Part shown: positions 41,511 to 49,753 of the stretch, piece by piece | Layout of the letters: every line of letters starts with the position of its first letter | Numbering within the stretch: position 1 is the first letter of the stretch | NCBI RefSeq assembly: GCF_014207985.1 | Contig: NZ_JACHMI010000001.1 | Span: forward strand, 11,701,001-11,765,000 | Direction of reading: 5' to 3' | From: Nonomuraea rubra | Lineage (GTDB): Bacteria > Actinomycetota > Actinomycetes > Streptosporangiales > Streptosporangiaceae | Length of the DNA: 64,000 bases | The notes under the pieces: generated by a model | Told to the model about the DNA's origin: nothing | What the model saw: the letters and a program-made list of their open reading frames with translations, nothing else | Database searches by the model: none | Program-made: the position numbers and the translations under genes

Positions 41511-42146
41511 TCAGGCCGCCTCGAACGCCTCGGCCACGACCGCGCGCACCTCGTCCATGGCGGTGGCGCCCAGCTCGCGCTTGAGCGAGGTCATGTCGAC
41601 GTCGGGCATCCCGCAGGCCACGGCCCAGTTCCACGGCGTCAGGTCGCCGTCGACGTTGAGCGCGAACCCGTGGCTGGTGACGCCCCGGCTCTGCCGCATC
41701 CCGATCGAGATGATCTTCCGCCCGGTCTCGGCCGTCCAGACCCCGGTCAGCAGCTCGGAGCCCGGCGGCGTGTCGCGCCGCTCGGCCGGCAGCCCCAGCT
41801 TGCCCAGCGCCTCGACCAGCCTCAGCTCCACCTCGCGCACGTAGTCGACGATGCCCTCGCTCTCGTCCAGCTTGACGACGAGGTAGCCGACGAGCTGCCC
41901 GGGCCCGTGGTAGGTGAGCTGACCGCCGCGCCCGGTCTCGATGACGGGGATGCCGCGGGTGGGGTCGGGCAGGTGGGAGATCGGGGTGCGGCGCCCGATG
42001 GTGTAGACGGACGGGTGGCTCAGCAGCCAGAGCGTGTCCGGCCGCTCGTCCCTTTGGCGCTGCCCGACGAGGTCGGTCATGCGCTCCATCGCCTGGTCGT
42101 AATCGACGAGCTCATCCTGGATGAGCGTCAGCGGCCTTGCCCTCAT
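41511..42146 (-). CDS. lipB: lipoyl(octanoyl) transferase
   Basis: A 211-residue enzyme that moves octanoate from acyl carrier protein to lipoate-dependent enzymes. The start at 42146 (MRARPLTLIQDELVDYDQAM) matches the family. Substrate-binding motif ETGRGGQLTYHGPGQLVGY, catalytic Lys in TGRKIISIGMRQSRGVTSHG and Cys in AVACGMPDVDMTSL are intact. lipA is not in the window, although the two are usually linked in actinobacteria. Confidence 0.95.
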   Translation of the reverse strand: MRARPLTLIQDELVDYDQAMERMTDLVGQRQRDERPDTLWLLSHPSVYTIGRRTPISHLPDPTRGIPVIETGRGGQLTYHGPGQLVGYLVVKLDESEGIVDYVREVELRLVEALGKLGLPAERRDTPPGSELLTGVWTAETGRKIISIGMRQSRGVTSHGFALNVDGDLTPWNWAVACGMPDVDMTSLKRELGATAMDEVRAVVAEAFEAA

Positions 42147-42233
42147 GCTTCGAGGATATGCCGCTGTCCGCACGCACCGGCACGTACCCTTCCGGGGCTG
42201 AACCGGGCGGGGGCCCGATCCGTCTCAACCGGT

Positions 42234-43187
42234 GTGAAGCCACTCCATTGGGTCGCCATCGGCGCGTCGGCGGTCGCGGCGTGTGCCGTGGTCGCGGTGG
42301 TTCCGGGCCTCGCGGGAGAAAGGACTCCACCAGCACCTGGAGAGCGGGAACCAGCGGTGCCTGCCTCCTGCCCGCAGCAGTGGAACAGCGAGGAGATCGG
42401 CAACTGGGTTCCCGCCGCCTCCGGCATCGAGGGCGCGGCGGACTCGCTGGTGCCCGGCACTCCCGTCGACGCGCTGATCTGCGCCTACCCGGGAGAGAAC
42501 ACCGACCCGGGCGGCGAGAGGCTGGCCGGCTCGCGCACGTTGCCCGGCCAGGCCGGGGCGATGGCCCGCGACCTGGCCTACCTTCCGGTCGACACCGCGG
42601 GTGCCGAGCGCGGGTGCACGCTGATGGGCGGGCGGATGACGAACTACCTCGTGCGCTTCACCTATCCGGACGGCAGCGGCCTGTGGCTGGGCGGCGCGGA
42701 AGAGGTCAACTCCTGCGCCACGCTCACCAACGGCACGGTGACCAGCGACGTGTACGTCGGCCGCAGCCTCACCGCCGCCTACCGCACGGGAACCTGGCGC
42801 CTGGACCAGCCCGGCGACCCGTGCGAGCAGCCGCTCGGCCGGCGCGGCCAGAACGAGCGGATGGTGCCGGAAGGTGCCGTCAACGTGCTGGTCTGCAGAG
42901 CTCGGAGCAACCGGAAGGCGGATCCCCGCGCCGAACACGGGGCACGGGAGGCCGCCGAACTGGCGTCGGCACTGAACACGCTGGCCACCAGGCCGAGCAC
43001 GAACGGCTGCCAGCAGGTCGGGCCCGTGACCGACACGTTCCGGCTGATCTTCCGGTACGAGGAGGGCCCGGCGGCCTGGGTGCACGTCATGCCGCACTGC
43101 CGCCCTTCGGTGAACAACGGGCTGTTGCAGGGCGAACCGGATGAGGCGCTCCTGGACCAGGTGGCGCGGCTCGCGCCGCCGGCGTAG
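42234..43187 (+). CDS. membrane-anchored or secreted hypothetical protein
   Basis: A 317-residue protein with GTG start. Residues 6-28 form one hydrophobic helix (WVAIGASAVAACAVVAVVPG). A VAAC sequence resembles a lipobox but lies inside the helix, so lipid attachment is doubtful. The exported part has two related halves, each with cysteines: CPQQWN..ALICAYPG..RGCTLMGG..NSCATL, then DPCEQPLG..NVLVCRAR..NGCQQVG..MPHCRPS. I do not recognise the family. The paired Cys units suggest a disulfide-rich extracellular fold. Confidence 0.7.
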   Translation: MKPLHWVAIGASAVAACAVVAVVPGLAGERTPPAPGEREPAVPASCPQQWNSEEIGNWVPAASGIEGAADSLVPGTPVDALICAYPGENTDPGGERLAGSRTLPGQAGAMARDLAYLPVDTAGAERGCTLMGGRMTNYLVRFTYPDGSGLWLGGAEEVNSCATLTNGTVTSDVYVGRSLTAAYRTGTWRLDQPGDPCEQPLGRRGQNERMVPEGAVNVLVCRARSNRKADPRAEHGAREAAELASALNTLATRPSTNGCQQVGPVTDTFRLIFRYEEGPAAWVHVMPHCRPSVNNGLLQGEPDEALLDQVARLAPPA

Positions 43188-43204
43188 GGGCGCGTCAGCG
43201 CCCC
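43187..43204. terminator. short hairpin between convergent genes
   Basis: GGGGCGC pairs with GCGCCCC across a 4-base loop, starting at the last base of the hypothetical gene's stop codon and 17 bases from the convergent PspC stop. Confidence 0.55.
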
Positions 43205-43220
43205 CTGCCGGGCCCCGGGG

Positions 43221-43415
43221 TCAGGCCGCCGTGCGGTAGCCCTTCGGCGCTTCCGGGACGAGGATCCACATCACGACGTAGACCACCCAGAGCGGCCCCG
43301 GGATGAGCGACAGCAGCAGCCAGAGGATTCGTACGAGGGTGGGCGGCAGGCCCATCTTGTCGGCGAGCCCGCCGCAGACGCCTGCGATGATCCGGTGCTC
43401 ACGAGAGCGGTACAT
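43221..43415 (-). CDS. PspC-domain membrane protein
   Basis: A 64-residue protein consisting of one PspC domain: MYRSREHRIIAGVCGGLADK, followed by LVRILWLLLSLIPGPLWVVYVVMWILVP-type membrane helices. The IAGVCGGLA motif is diagnostic. PspC domains are found in envelope-stress systems, but this short form has no fixed role. It stands alone and is preceded by GGAGGAAC. Confidence 0.93.
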   Translation of the reverse strand: MYRSREHRIIAGVCGGLADKMGLPPTLVRILWLLLSLIPGPLWVVYVVMWILVPEAPKGYRTAA

Positions 43416-43480
43416 GCTGTTCCTCCGTGTGGTTTTCGCGACCTATCTGGAAAACGGACAGCGTGGCCGCAAGACTCCCG

Positions 43481-43996
43481 TCAGGAACCCTGAGAAAACC
43501 CTGTAAGGGTCAGCCATTCATGTGCCATGCCCAGATGTCGGCTGGTCAGTCCCTGCCTGGGATCCACGTGGACGAGCAGGAAGTCGGCCAGACCCTGATG
43601 GACCCTGAGATACTCCTCGTCCTCCGCCCACACCTGGTCGTCGAACCAGACGAACGGCCGCTGCCCCGCGTACGCCGCCACGTGCGGCGTCTTGAACATC
43701 TCCCCGTACTCGCTCGCGGGCGCGTCGGAGGAGGAGCCCATGGAGATGACGGGCAGCGACGGCAGGCCTATCCGGGGGGCGATCCAGTCGTTGGCGTGGT
43801 GTTCCCAGGTGGTGGCCCAGACCAGCTCGGAGCCGGTGACCACGGCGAGCTCCAGCAGGCGGCGGCCGTGGCGGGGGTTGAGGTGCACGGTGTAGACGTC
43901 GGTGCCGATCGTGCAGCGGTAGCGGCGGAAGTCGGGCGTGGGGCGGCCCATGGGGTTGAGCACGCCGTCCACGTCCAGCAGGAGCAGGGGCTTCAC
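43481..43996 (-). CDS. small HAD-like protein
   Basis: A 171-residue protein. GTG at 43996 gives MKPLLLLDVDGVLNPMGRPT with the HAD nucleophile motif DVDGVLN at residues 8-14. The second motif is probably in VWATTWEHHANDWI, and FVWFDDQVWAEDEE holds the acidic end motif. It resembles actinomycete HAD-domain proteins of unknown substrate. Its start overlaps the AraC stop in GTGA, so the two are translated together, an unusual pairing for an AraC regulator. Confidence 0.82.
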   Translation of the reverse strand: MKPLLLLDVDGVLNPMGRPTPDFRRYRCTIGTDVYTVHLNPRHGRRLLELAVVTGSELVWATTWEHHANDWIAPRIGLPSLPVISMGSSSDAPASEYGEMFKTPHVAAYAGQRPFVWFDDQVWAEDEEYLRVHQGLADFLLVHVDPRQGLTSRHLGMAHEWLTLTGFSQGS

Positions 43997-44922
43997 TTGG
44001 CCCCCGCTGCCGTCGCCGACCGGTATGCCTGCGGGCTGACGCCGCGCACCCGCTTGAAGGCCGCACTGAGCGCGAACGGGCTGCCGTACCCGACCTTCCT
44101 GGCCACCGAGCCGATCGTGGCGTCCGGCTCGCGCAGCAGGTCGGCGGCCAGGGCCAGGCGCCAGTCGGTGAGGAACGACATCGGCGGCTCGCCGACCAGC
44201 TCGGTGAAGCGCCTGGCCAGCGCCGCCCTGGAGACCCCCACTTCGGCGGCCAGCGCGGCCACCGTCCACGGGTGGGCCGGGTTGTTGTGCAGCAGGCGCA
44301 TGGCCTTGCCGACCACCGGGTCGCTCATCGCGCGGTACCAGGCGGGCGCCTCGTTCGTGGCGAAGTGGGCTCGCAGGACGGCGATGAGCAGCAGGTCCAG
44401 CAGCCGGTCGAGGACCGCCTCCTGCCCCGGCTCGTCCTTGACGATCTCCGCGCCGAGCAGCGAGATGATCGGGCCGCCCGGCTGCACGATGAGCTGGGGC
44501 AGCGCTTCGAGCAGCCGCCTGCTGACCTCGCCCTCCAGGTTGTAGGTGCCGGTGAGCAGCACGGTGCCGCCGGCGGAGCTGTTGCCCCACGTACGCAGGC
44601 CCTGGTCGAGGGTCTGGTAGAGGACCTCGCCGTCGAGCGTGGTGCACTGCTGGCCGGGGTTGATGACGACCTGCGGCTTGGTGCCGGGGTGGTCGGCCAC
44701 CGTGTACGGCTCCGGCCCCCGCGCGATGGCCACCTGCCCGGGCTCCAGCCGTACGGGCTCACCGTCGTCGAACAAGACCCACGACTCGCCCCGCACCTGT
44801 GCGATCACCGACAGCGGGGCCTCGTCCTGGATGCGCAGCGACCAGGGCGGTTCCAGGAGGGAGCGGAGCAGGAAGGCGCCGTGGGCTCTCGGGCCGTCGA
44901 GTAGCGCCGCGAGCTGGTCCAT
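43993..44922 (-). CDS. AraC-family regulator with cupin domain
   Basis: A 309-residue regulator. The N-terminal cupin_6-type effector domain covers about 1-190 (RGESWVLFDDGEPVRLEPGQ). The C-terminal double helix-turn-helix covers about 205-305 (WTVAALAAEVGVSRAALARR and IGSVARKVGYGSPFALSAAF, then KRVRGVSPQAYR). It is divergent from the NmrA-like gene, 75 bases apart, a familiar AraC/NAD(P)H-oxidoreductase arrangement, and is coupled to the downstream HAD-like gene. Confidence 0.93.
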   Translation of the reverse strand: MDQLAALLDGPRAHGAFLLRSLLEPPWSLRIQDEAPLSVIAQVRGESWVLFDDGEPVRLEPGQVAIARGPEPYTVADHPGTKPQVVINPGQQCTTLDGEVLYQTLDQGLRTWGNSSAGGTVLLTGTYNLEGEVSRRLLEALPQLIVQPGGPIISLLGAEIVKDEPGQEAVLDRLLDLLLIAVLRAHFATNEAPAWYRAMSDPVVGKAMRLLHNNPAHPWTVAALAAEVGVSRAALARRFTELVGEPPMSFLTDWRLALAADLLREPDATIGSVARKVGYGSPFALSAAFKRVRGVSPQAYRSATAAGAK

Positions 44923-44997
44923 AGGCTAGACGATCGCATATGGGATTGCGCTTCTCAACCATGGAGAGTCTTATCGGTATCGGGGCTTACTAGATGC

Positions 44998-45807
44998 ATG
45001 ACGACTTTGGTGCTCGGCGGCACCGGCAAGACCGGCCGCCGCATTGCTGACCGGCTCACCTCGCTCGGCCTGCCCGTACGTGTCGGCTCCCGCTCCGCCA
45101 CCCCGGCCTTCGACTGGCAGGACCGCGGCACCTGGCAGGCCGCGCTCGACGGCGTGACGGCCGTCTACGTGTCCTACTACCCCGACCTGGCCTTCCCCGG
45201 CGCGTACGACGACGTCAAGGCGTTCACCGAGCTGGCCGTCCGCAACGGCGTGCGCAAGCTGGTCCTGCTGTCCGGCAGGGGCGAGCCGGAGGCGCAGGCC
45301 AGCGAGCGCACCATGCAGGAGTCCGGCGCCGAGTGGACGGTCCTGCGCTGCAGCTGGTTCATGCAGAACTTCAGCGAGGACTTCCTGCTCGGCGCGGTGC
45401 TCGACGGCGTGATCGCGCTGCCGGCCGCCGACGTGCCCGAGCCGTTCCTGGACGTGGAGGACATCGTGGACGTGGCCGTGGCCGCGCTCACCCAGGAGGG
45501 GCACGCGGGCAAGCTGTACGAGATGACGGGGCCGAGGCTGCTGACGTTCGCGGACGTGGCCAGGGAGCTGTCGGAGATCATCGGCAGGGAGATCACGTTC
45601 GTCCGGGTCACGCCGGAGGAGTACGTGACCGGGGCCGTGGAACACGGGGTGCCGCGCGAGGCGGCCGAGGGTCTGGGCCACCTGTTCACCGACATCCTGG
45701 ACGGCCGCAACGCCAGCGTGACGGACGGCGTGCGGGAGGCGCTCGGCCGCCCGTCCCGCGACTTCGCGGACTTCGTACGCGCGAACGCGCACGTCTGGAA
45801 GCGCTAG
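44998..45807 (+). CDS. NmrA-like NAD(P)-binding protein
   Basis: A 269-residue atypical SDR. Cofactor motif LVLGGTGKTGRRIADRL at residues 4-20. The NmrA-like body has VYVSYYPDLAFPGAYDD, VRKLVLLSGRGEPEAQASE and EWTVLRCSWFMQNFSEDF. It has no classical Tyr-Lys pair, so it may be a redox sensor or a quinone-oxidoreductase-like enzyme. Likely target of the divergent AraC regulator. Its stop codon TAG lies in the first copy of a 22-base tandem repeat. Confidence 0.88.
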   Translation: MTTLVLGGTGKTGRRIADRLTSLGLPVRVGSRSATPAFDWQDRGTWQAALDGVTAVYVSYYPDLAFPGAYDDVKAFTELAVRNGVRKLVLLSGRGEPEAQASERTMQESGAEWTVLRCSWFMQNFSEDFLLGAVLDGVIALPAADVPEPFLDVEDIVDVAVAALTQEGHAGKLYEMTGPRLLTFADVARELSEIIGREITFVRVTPEEYVTGAVEHGVPREAAEGLGHLFTDILDGRNASVTDGVREALGRPSRDFADFVRANAHVWKR

Positions 45808-45912
45808 CAGCCTCGCCGGGAAACGGAAGCGCTGGCAGGCTCGTCCGGAAGCGCTGGCAGGCTCGTCCGGAAGCGCTGGCAGGCTCGTCCGGAAGCGCTG
45901 GCAGGCTCGTCC
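45797..45912. repeat. 22-bp tandem repeat, 4 exact copies plus 1 diverged
   Basis: Exact units start at 45825, 45847, 45869 and 45891, each beginning GGAAGCGCTGGCAGGCTCGT. A diverged 28-base unit at 45797 includes the last NmrA codons and its TAG stop (GCTAG versus GCTGG in the exact copies). It lies between the NmrA gene and uppP. Confidence 0.93.
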
Positions 45913-46142
45913 ACGCGCTGGGCGGGGTCACACCCGGCCCAGCCCGGCGCGCGACAGGCATATCCGGGCGAACATCGTACAAACTTCCGGTGAATTGCCG
46001 GGATCATCCACCGGCCCGGGCAGTCGCCGTCCTGGCCGCCTTCCCCGCACCGACCGCCCTCACGGCGGACGAGAGCGATTGCCGGGCCCCCGATTCCGCT
46101 AACCTCACCCTCGTCACTCCCGCATGCACGAGAGGTGTAGTC

Positions 46143-46973
46143 GTGATCGGCTGGCTAGAAGCGGTGATCTTGGGGTTGGTCCAGGGGCTCACGGAGTTCC
46201 TGCCGATCTCCTCCAGCGCCCACATCCGGGTGGTCTCCGCCTTCGCCGGCTGGCCGGACCCGGGGGCGGCGTTCACGGCGGTCATCCAGATCGGCACGGA
46301 GCTGGCCGTGGTGATCTACTTCCGTCAGGAGCTCTGGCAGATCATCTCGACGTGGACGCGCTCGCTGTTCGTCAAGGAGCTGCGCGGCCACTGGGCCGCC
46401 CGCATGGGCTGGTACATCATCATCGGCACCCTGCCCATCGGTGTGCTCGGCCTGGTGCTGAAGGACCAGATCGAGACCGTCTTCCGTGACCTGCGCCTGG
46501 TGGGCACCACGCTGATCGTCTTCGCGCTCATCCTGTGGTTCGCCGACCGTACCGCCCGCAACAAGCTCACGCTGGAGAAGCACCTCAGCATCACCCACGC
46601 CCTCATCTACGGCTTCGCCCAGGCGCTGGCCCTCATCCCCGGCGTGTCCCGCTCGGGCGGCACCACGACGGCCGGCCTGCTGCTCGACTACCGCCGCGAG
46701 GACGCGGCCAAGTACTCGTTCCTGCTGGCCATGCCGGCCGTCTTCGCCTCGGGCCTGCTGGAGCTGTTCGAGATCGGCGGCGCGAACACGCCCGACTGGG
46801 GGCCCACGATCGTGGCCACGATCGTCTCGTTCATCGTGGGGTACGCGGCGGTGGCGTGGTTCCTGCGCTACATCAGCACCCACCGCTTCACGCCCTTCGT
46901 GATCTACCGGATCGTCCTCGGCTTCTTCATCATCCTCGCGGTCACCGCAGGCTGGATTCCGGCGATCGGCTGA
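46143..46973 (+). CDS. uppP: undecaprenyl-diphosphatase (bacitracin-resistance type)
   Basis: A 276-residue integral membrane phosphatase that recycles the lipid carrier of cell-wall synthesis. GTG at 46143 (MIGWLEAVILGLVQGLTEFL) with GAGAGG upstream. The two family motifs are GLTEFLPISSSAHIRV, with the acidic and Ser residues, and the phosphate-binding PGVSRSGGTTTAGLLLDYRR. About eight helices. Overlaps the convergent gene by 32 bases. Confidence 0.95.
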   Translation: MIGWLEAVILGLVQGLTEFLPISSSAHIRVVSAFAGWPDPGAAFTAVIQIGTELAVVIYFRQELWQIISTWTRSLFVKELRGHWAARMGWYIIIGTLPIGVLGLVLKDQIETVFRDLRLVGTTLIVFALILWFADRTARNKLTLEKHLSITHALIYGFAQALALIPGVSRSGGTTTAGLLLDYRREDAAKYSFLLAMPAVFASGLLELFEIGGANTPDWGPTIVATIVSFIVGYAAVAWFLRYISTHRFTPFVIYRIVLGFFIILAVTAGWIPAIG

Positions 46974-47625
46974 CCTGGTAGTACCCGGCCCAGGCGGCGT
47001 CGCCCATGCGCAGGACCTTCACCCCGGTCCAGCCCAGGGCGGCGACGGGGGCGGTCCAGAACAGCACCGTCAGCGGCCCGTACTCGACCAGGAAGCTGCC
47101 GAGGTACCCGGCGGCCACCACCAGCGGCACCCACCACCCGACGAACCCGGCCCGCCACACCGCCACGGTCAGCAGCGGCAGCCCGATGAAGCCGAAGAAC
47201 ATCCACGGCAGCTGGAACCCGAACGTCACCCCTGGCAGGTTCATCATCTCGTCGAGGATCCGCTGGGCCTCCTCCGGGCTGTTGTGCTGCCCCAGGTACC
47301 ACTCGACGGGGTCGGTCAGCAGCAGCCCGGAGAGCTGGAGATAGCCGATCAGCGCCAGCCCGCCCGACACGTGGCCGAGCCGGGTGGCCCGGTGCCTGGT
47401 CAGGTGCATCAGGCCGATGACCGCGACGGCCATCAGCATCCAGCTCCAGTGGTAGAGCACGGACTGGGTCTGGGCCAGCGCGGGGTTGTCGCCGAAGCTG
47501 ACGGCCTCCCGGTCGTCGCCCCAGGTGCCGGGGTCGAGGACGACGGCCACGGCCTGCAGGAGGGGGGCCACGACGAGCAGGGTGCCCGCCGCGACGCGGC
47601 GGAATTTCACGTGGTCGTTGAACAT
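46942..47625 (-). CDS. six-helix membrane protein of unknown function
   Basis: A 227-residue protein with about six hydrophobic segments (AAGTLLVVAPLLQAVAVVL, WMLMAVAVIGLMHLT, VSGGLALIGYLQLSGLLLT, PWMFFGFIGLPLLTVAVW, WVPLVVAAGYLGSFLVEYG, TAPVAALGW). Short loops and a conserved-looking acidic stretch, EEAQRILDEMMNLPG, lie on one side. I recognise no family motif. It converges on uppP with a 32-base overlap. Confidence 0.72.
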   Translation of the reverse strand: MFNDHVKFRRVAAGTLLVVAPLLQAVAVVLDPGTWGDDREAVSFGDNPALAQTQSVLYHWSWMLMAVAVIGLMHLTRHRATRLGHVSGGLALIGYLQLSGLLLTDPVEWYLGQHNSPEEAQRILDEMMNLPGVTFGFQLPWMFFGFIGLPLLTVAVWRAGFVGWWVPLVVAAGYLGSFLVEYGPLTVLFWTAPVAALGWTGVKVLRMGDAAWAGYYQVSRSPESSLR

Positions 47626-47709
47626 GCGGCCGACCGTAGGCGGGCGGGCCGCCGCCGGTCGTCCCCCTGCGGGCCTACCGGCCGTCCCCTACGAGGAGGA
47701 GACCGTTCC

Positions 47710-48156
47710 CTACGCGGAGGAGAACGTGCGGGGGTAGCGGCTGGCCCAGGCGAAGACGGCTGCGAAGAGGGCCCAGGCGGTGACGTACGCGGCCGGATGG
47801 GCCCACGCGTCCCCGATCAGGTCGGCCAGCGCCGCGCGGCCCTCGAAGTAGATCGCGAGCCCCAGCACCGCGCCCGGGATCGCCCCCCACCACCGCTTCC
47901 ACCACACCTCGTGCACGGCGATCTCGAACAGGACGAGGGCGATCGGCCCGAACAGCAGGAACTTCAGGTTCAGCGCCGTGGGCGCCAGCGCGCCGAGCAC
48001 CATGACGCCCGCCGCCGCCGCTGCCGTCAGCAGGACGACGGCGCCGAACGGGGCGGGCTCGTCGCGCGGATCGCCGCCGGGCGGCACGGGCGCCTGCCCC
48101 GCGTCATCGGACAGGGGCTCGTCACGTGGGTCCCGCTCGTCAGACACATCTGACAT
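47710..48156 (-). CDS. small membrane protein
   Basis: A 148-residue protein: an acidic Pro-rich cytoplasmic N-terminus (SDERDPRDEPLSDDAGQ, repeated as GDPRDEP) followed by about four hydrophobic segments (VVLLTAAAAAGVMVLGALA onward), ending in SRYPRTFSSA. ATG at 48156 is preferred to a TTG at 48168. Unknown function; such DUF-type membrane proteins are common in actinomycetes. Confidence 0.65.
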   Translation of the reverse strand: MSDVSDERDPRDEPLSDDAGQAPVPPGGDPRDEPAPFGAVVLLTAAAAAGVMVLGALAPTALNLKFLLFGPIALVLFEIAVHEVWWKRWWGAIPGAVLGLAIYFEGRAALADLIGDAWAHPAAYVTAWALFAAVFAWASRYPRTFSSA

Positions 48157-48189
48157 TCTGGCGAACAACCCGGCGATCTGAACCCCTAC

Positions 48190-49329
48190 TTAGGTAGCGG
48201 GCACGCCCACCTTCGGCCGCTCCCGGTACGTGGCCAGCGTGAACAGCAGCGCCACCAGCCCGAACCCGGTGGACAGCACGACCACCCCCGCCCGGCCGTA
48301 CGACTCCAGCGCCGCGCCACCGGCCAGCCCCGCCACGAACAGCCCGACGTACTGGGCGGACGACAGCAGCCCCAGCCCGATCGGCACGTTGCCCGGCACC
48401 GCTGTGACGGTCCTGAACTGCTGCGCGGGCGCCACCAGCCAGCCGGTCGCGCCCCACAGGAAGGCCCAGACGAGCGCGACGGGGATGGCGAGGTTCGCGA
48501 CCGGGATCAGGGCCAGGAACACCACGGACGTGCCCAGCCCTGCGAGGATCATCCGGCGCGGCCCGTACGCGTCGGTGAGCCGCCCGCCGAGCGCGTTGCC
48601 CACGATGCCGCCCACCCCCCACGCCCACAGCAGCGCGGGCAGCGGCAGGTCGAACAGCGAACCGATGTAGGTGTAGGCGGTGAAACCCGCCGCGAACATC
48701 AGCAGCTGCGTCACCATCACCGCCAGCACCCCCCGGTCCCGCAACGGCTCGAACCGCTCCCGCAACCGCCCCGACACCGGGATCCGCACCTCCGGCACCA
48801 GCGCGGCCACTCCCACCAGGCCGACCAGCCCCAGCCCCGCGACCAGCCACAGGGTCGCCCGCCAGCCGGCCGCCTCGCCCAGCCAGGTGCCGAGCGGCAC
48901 CCCGATGGCCGACGACACGCTCAGCCCGCCCATGACCAGCGCCAGCGCCCGCCCGCGCCGCTCGGGCTCGGTCAGCGCGTTCGCCACGGCCGACGACGTG
49001 GGCGTGAACATGGCCGCCCCCGCCGCCGCGACCACCCGGGTCAGCATGACCAGCGCGTACGTGGGAGCCAGCGCCGTCAACGTGTTGCCCGCCACGAACA
49101 CCCCCATGGCCACCAGCAACACCGTCCTGCGTGACATCCGTGCCGTCAGCGCGGCGAGCACCGGCGAGAGCAGCGCGTACGCCAGTGCGAACACCGTCAT
49201 GAGCTGCCCCGCGGCGGATCGGGAGACCCCCAGGTCCGTCGAGATGGGCGGCAGCAGCCCGGCGGTCACGAACATGCCCGTACCGATCGCGAAATTTCCG
49301 GCAGCCATCGGATAGAGCCGTGAGCTCAT
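48190..49329 (-). CDS. DHA1-type MFS exporter
   Basis: A 379-residue transporter with 12 helices, the AraJ/CmlA-like branch of the major facilitator superfamily. N-terminal MSSRLYPMAAGNFAIGTGMF, motif A in LLSPVLAALTARMSRRTVLL, motif C-like GVPLGTWLGEAAGWR and the second-half repeat GRLTDAYGPRRMI are visible. Substrate unknown. It is divergent from an ArsR-type regulator with two copies of a probable operator in between, so it is likely derepressed by the compound it exports. Confidence 0.9.
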   Translation of the reverse strand: MSSRLYPMAAGNFAIGTGMFVTAGLLPPISTDLGVSRSAAGQLMTVFALAYALLSPVLAALTARMSRRTVLLVAMGVFVAGNTLTALAPTYALVMLTRVVAAAGAAMFTPTSSAVANALTEPERRGRALALVMGGLSVSSAIGVPLGTWLGEAAGWRATLWLVAGLGLVGLVGVAALVPEVRIPVSGRLRERFEPLRDRGVLAVMVTQLLMFAAGFTAYTYIGSLFDLPLPALLWAWGVGGIVGNALGGRLTDAYGPRRMILAGLGTSVVFLALIPVANLAIPVALVWAFLWGATGWLVAPAQQFRTVTAVPGNVPIGLGLLSSAQYVGLFVAGLAGGAALESYGRAGVVVLSTGFGLVALLFTLATYRERPKVGVPAT

Positions 49330-49349
49330 GGAGCCTCCACTCCAGCAAT

Positions 49350-49396
49350 AGTTGGACGCTCATCAAACTGACGTATAGTTGGATCGTTGTCAAACA
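49350..49396. promoter_or_regulatory. two ArsR operator copies, 27 bp apart
   Basis: AGTTG-N9-CAAAC(T/A) occurs at 49350-49369 and 49377-49396, each an imperfect inverted repeat and each preceded by AT. Both lie in the 91-base gap between the divergent MFS exporter and ArsR genes, so two dimers of the repressor are likely. Confidence 0.7.
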
Positions 49397-49420
49397 ATGG
49401 AACGGAGGTAGGGTTTCAGC

Positions 49421-49753
49421 ATGCGTCTGCTGCCGCATCCGTCCACGGAGAACATCCAGCTCACGGAGGTTCTGCGGGCCCTCAGCGACCCCGTACGCCT
49501 CGAGATCGTGATCCGGCTCGCCGCGGCCGGGGAGATGACGTGCACGGTCGCGGGCGATCACCTCGGCGTGCACAAGTCCACGGCCTCGCACCACTACCGC
49601 ACGCTCCGCGAGGCCGGCGTGGTCCTGACCAAGCAGGAGGGTCGGCTGAAGTACATGAGCCTGCGCCGCGACGACCTGGAGAGCCGCTTCCCCGGGCTGC
49701 TCGACGCGGTCCTGACCGCCGCACTTCCCCTCCCCGCCGGGGCCCATGCCTGA
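49421..49753 (+). CDS. ArsR-family winged-helix regulator
   Basis: A 110-residue repressor starting after GGAGGTAGGG. The winged helix is LTEVLRALSDPVRLEIVIRL, TCTVAGDHLGVHKSTASHHY, RTLREAGVV and EGRLKYMSLRRDDL. The metal-binding CxC motif of arsenic sensors is absent, so it probably senses another signal. Divergent from the MFS exporter. Its stop overlaps the helicase start (ATGCCTGA), putting hrpB in the same transcript. Confidence 0.92.
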   Translation: MRLLPHPSTENIQLTEVLRALSDPVRLEIVIRLAAAGEMTCTVAGDHLGVHKSTASHHYRTLREAGVVLTKQEGRLKYMSLRRDDLESRFPGLLDAVLTAALPLPAGAHA

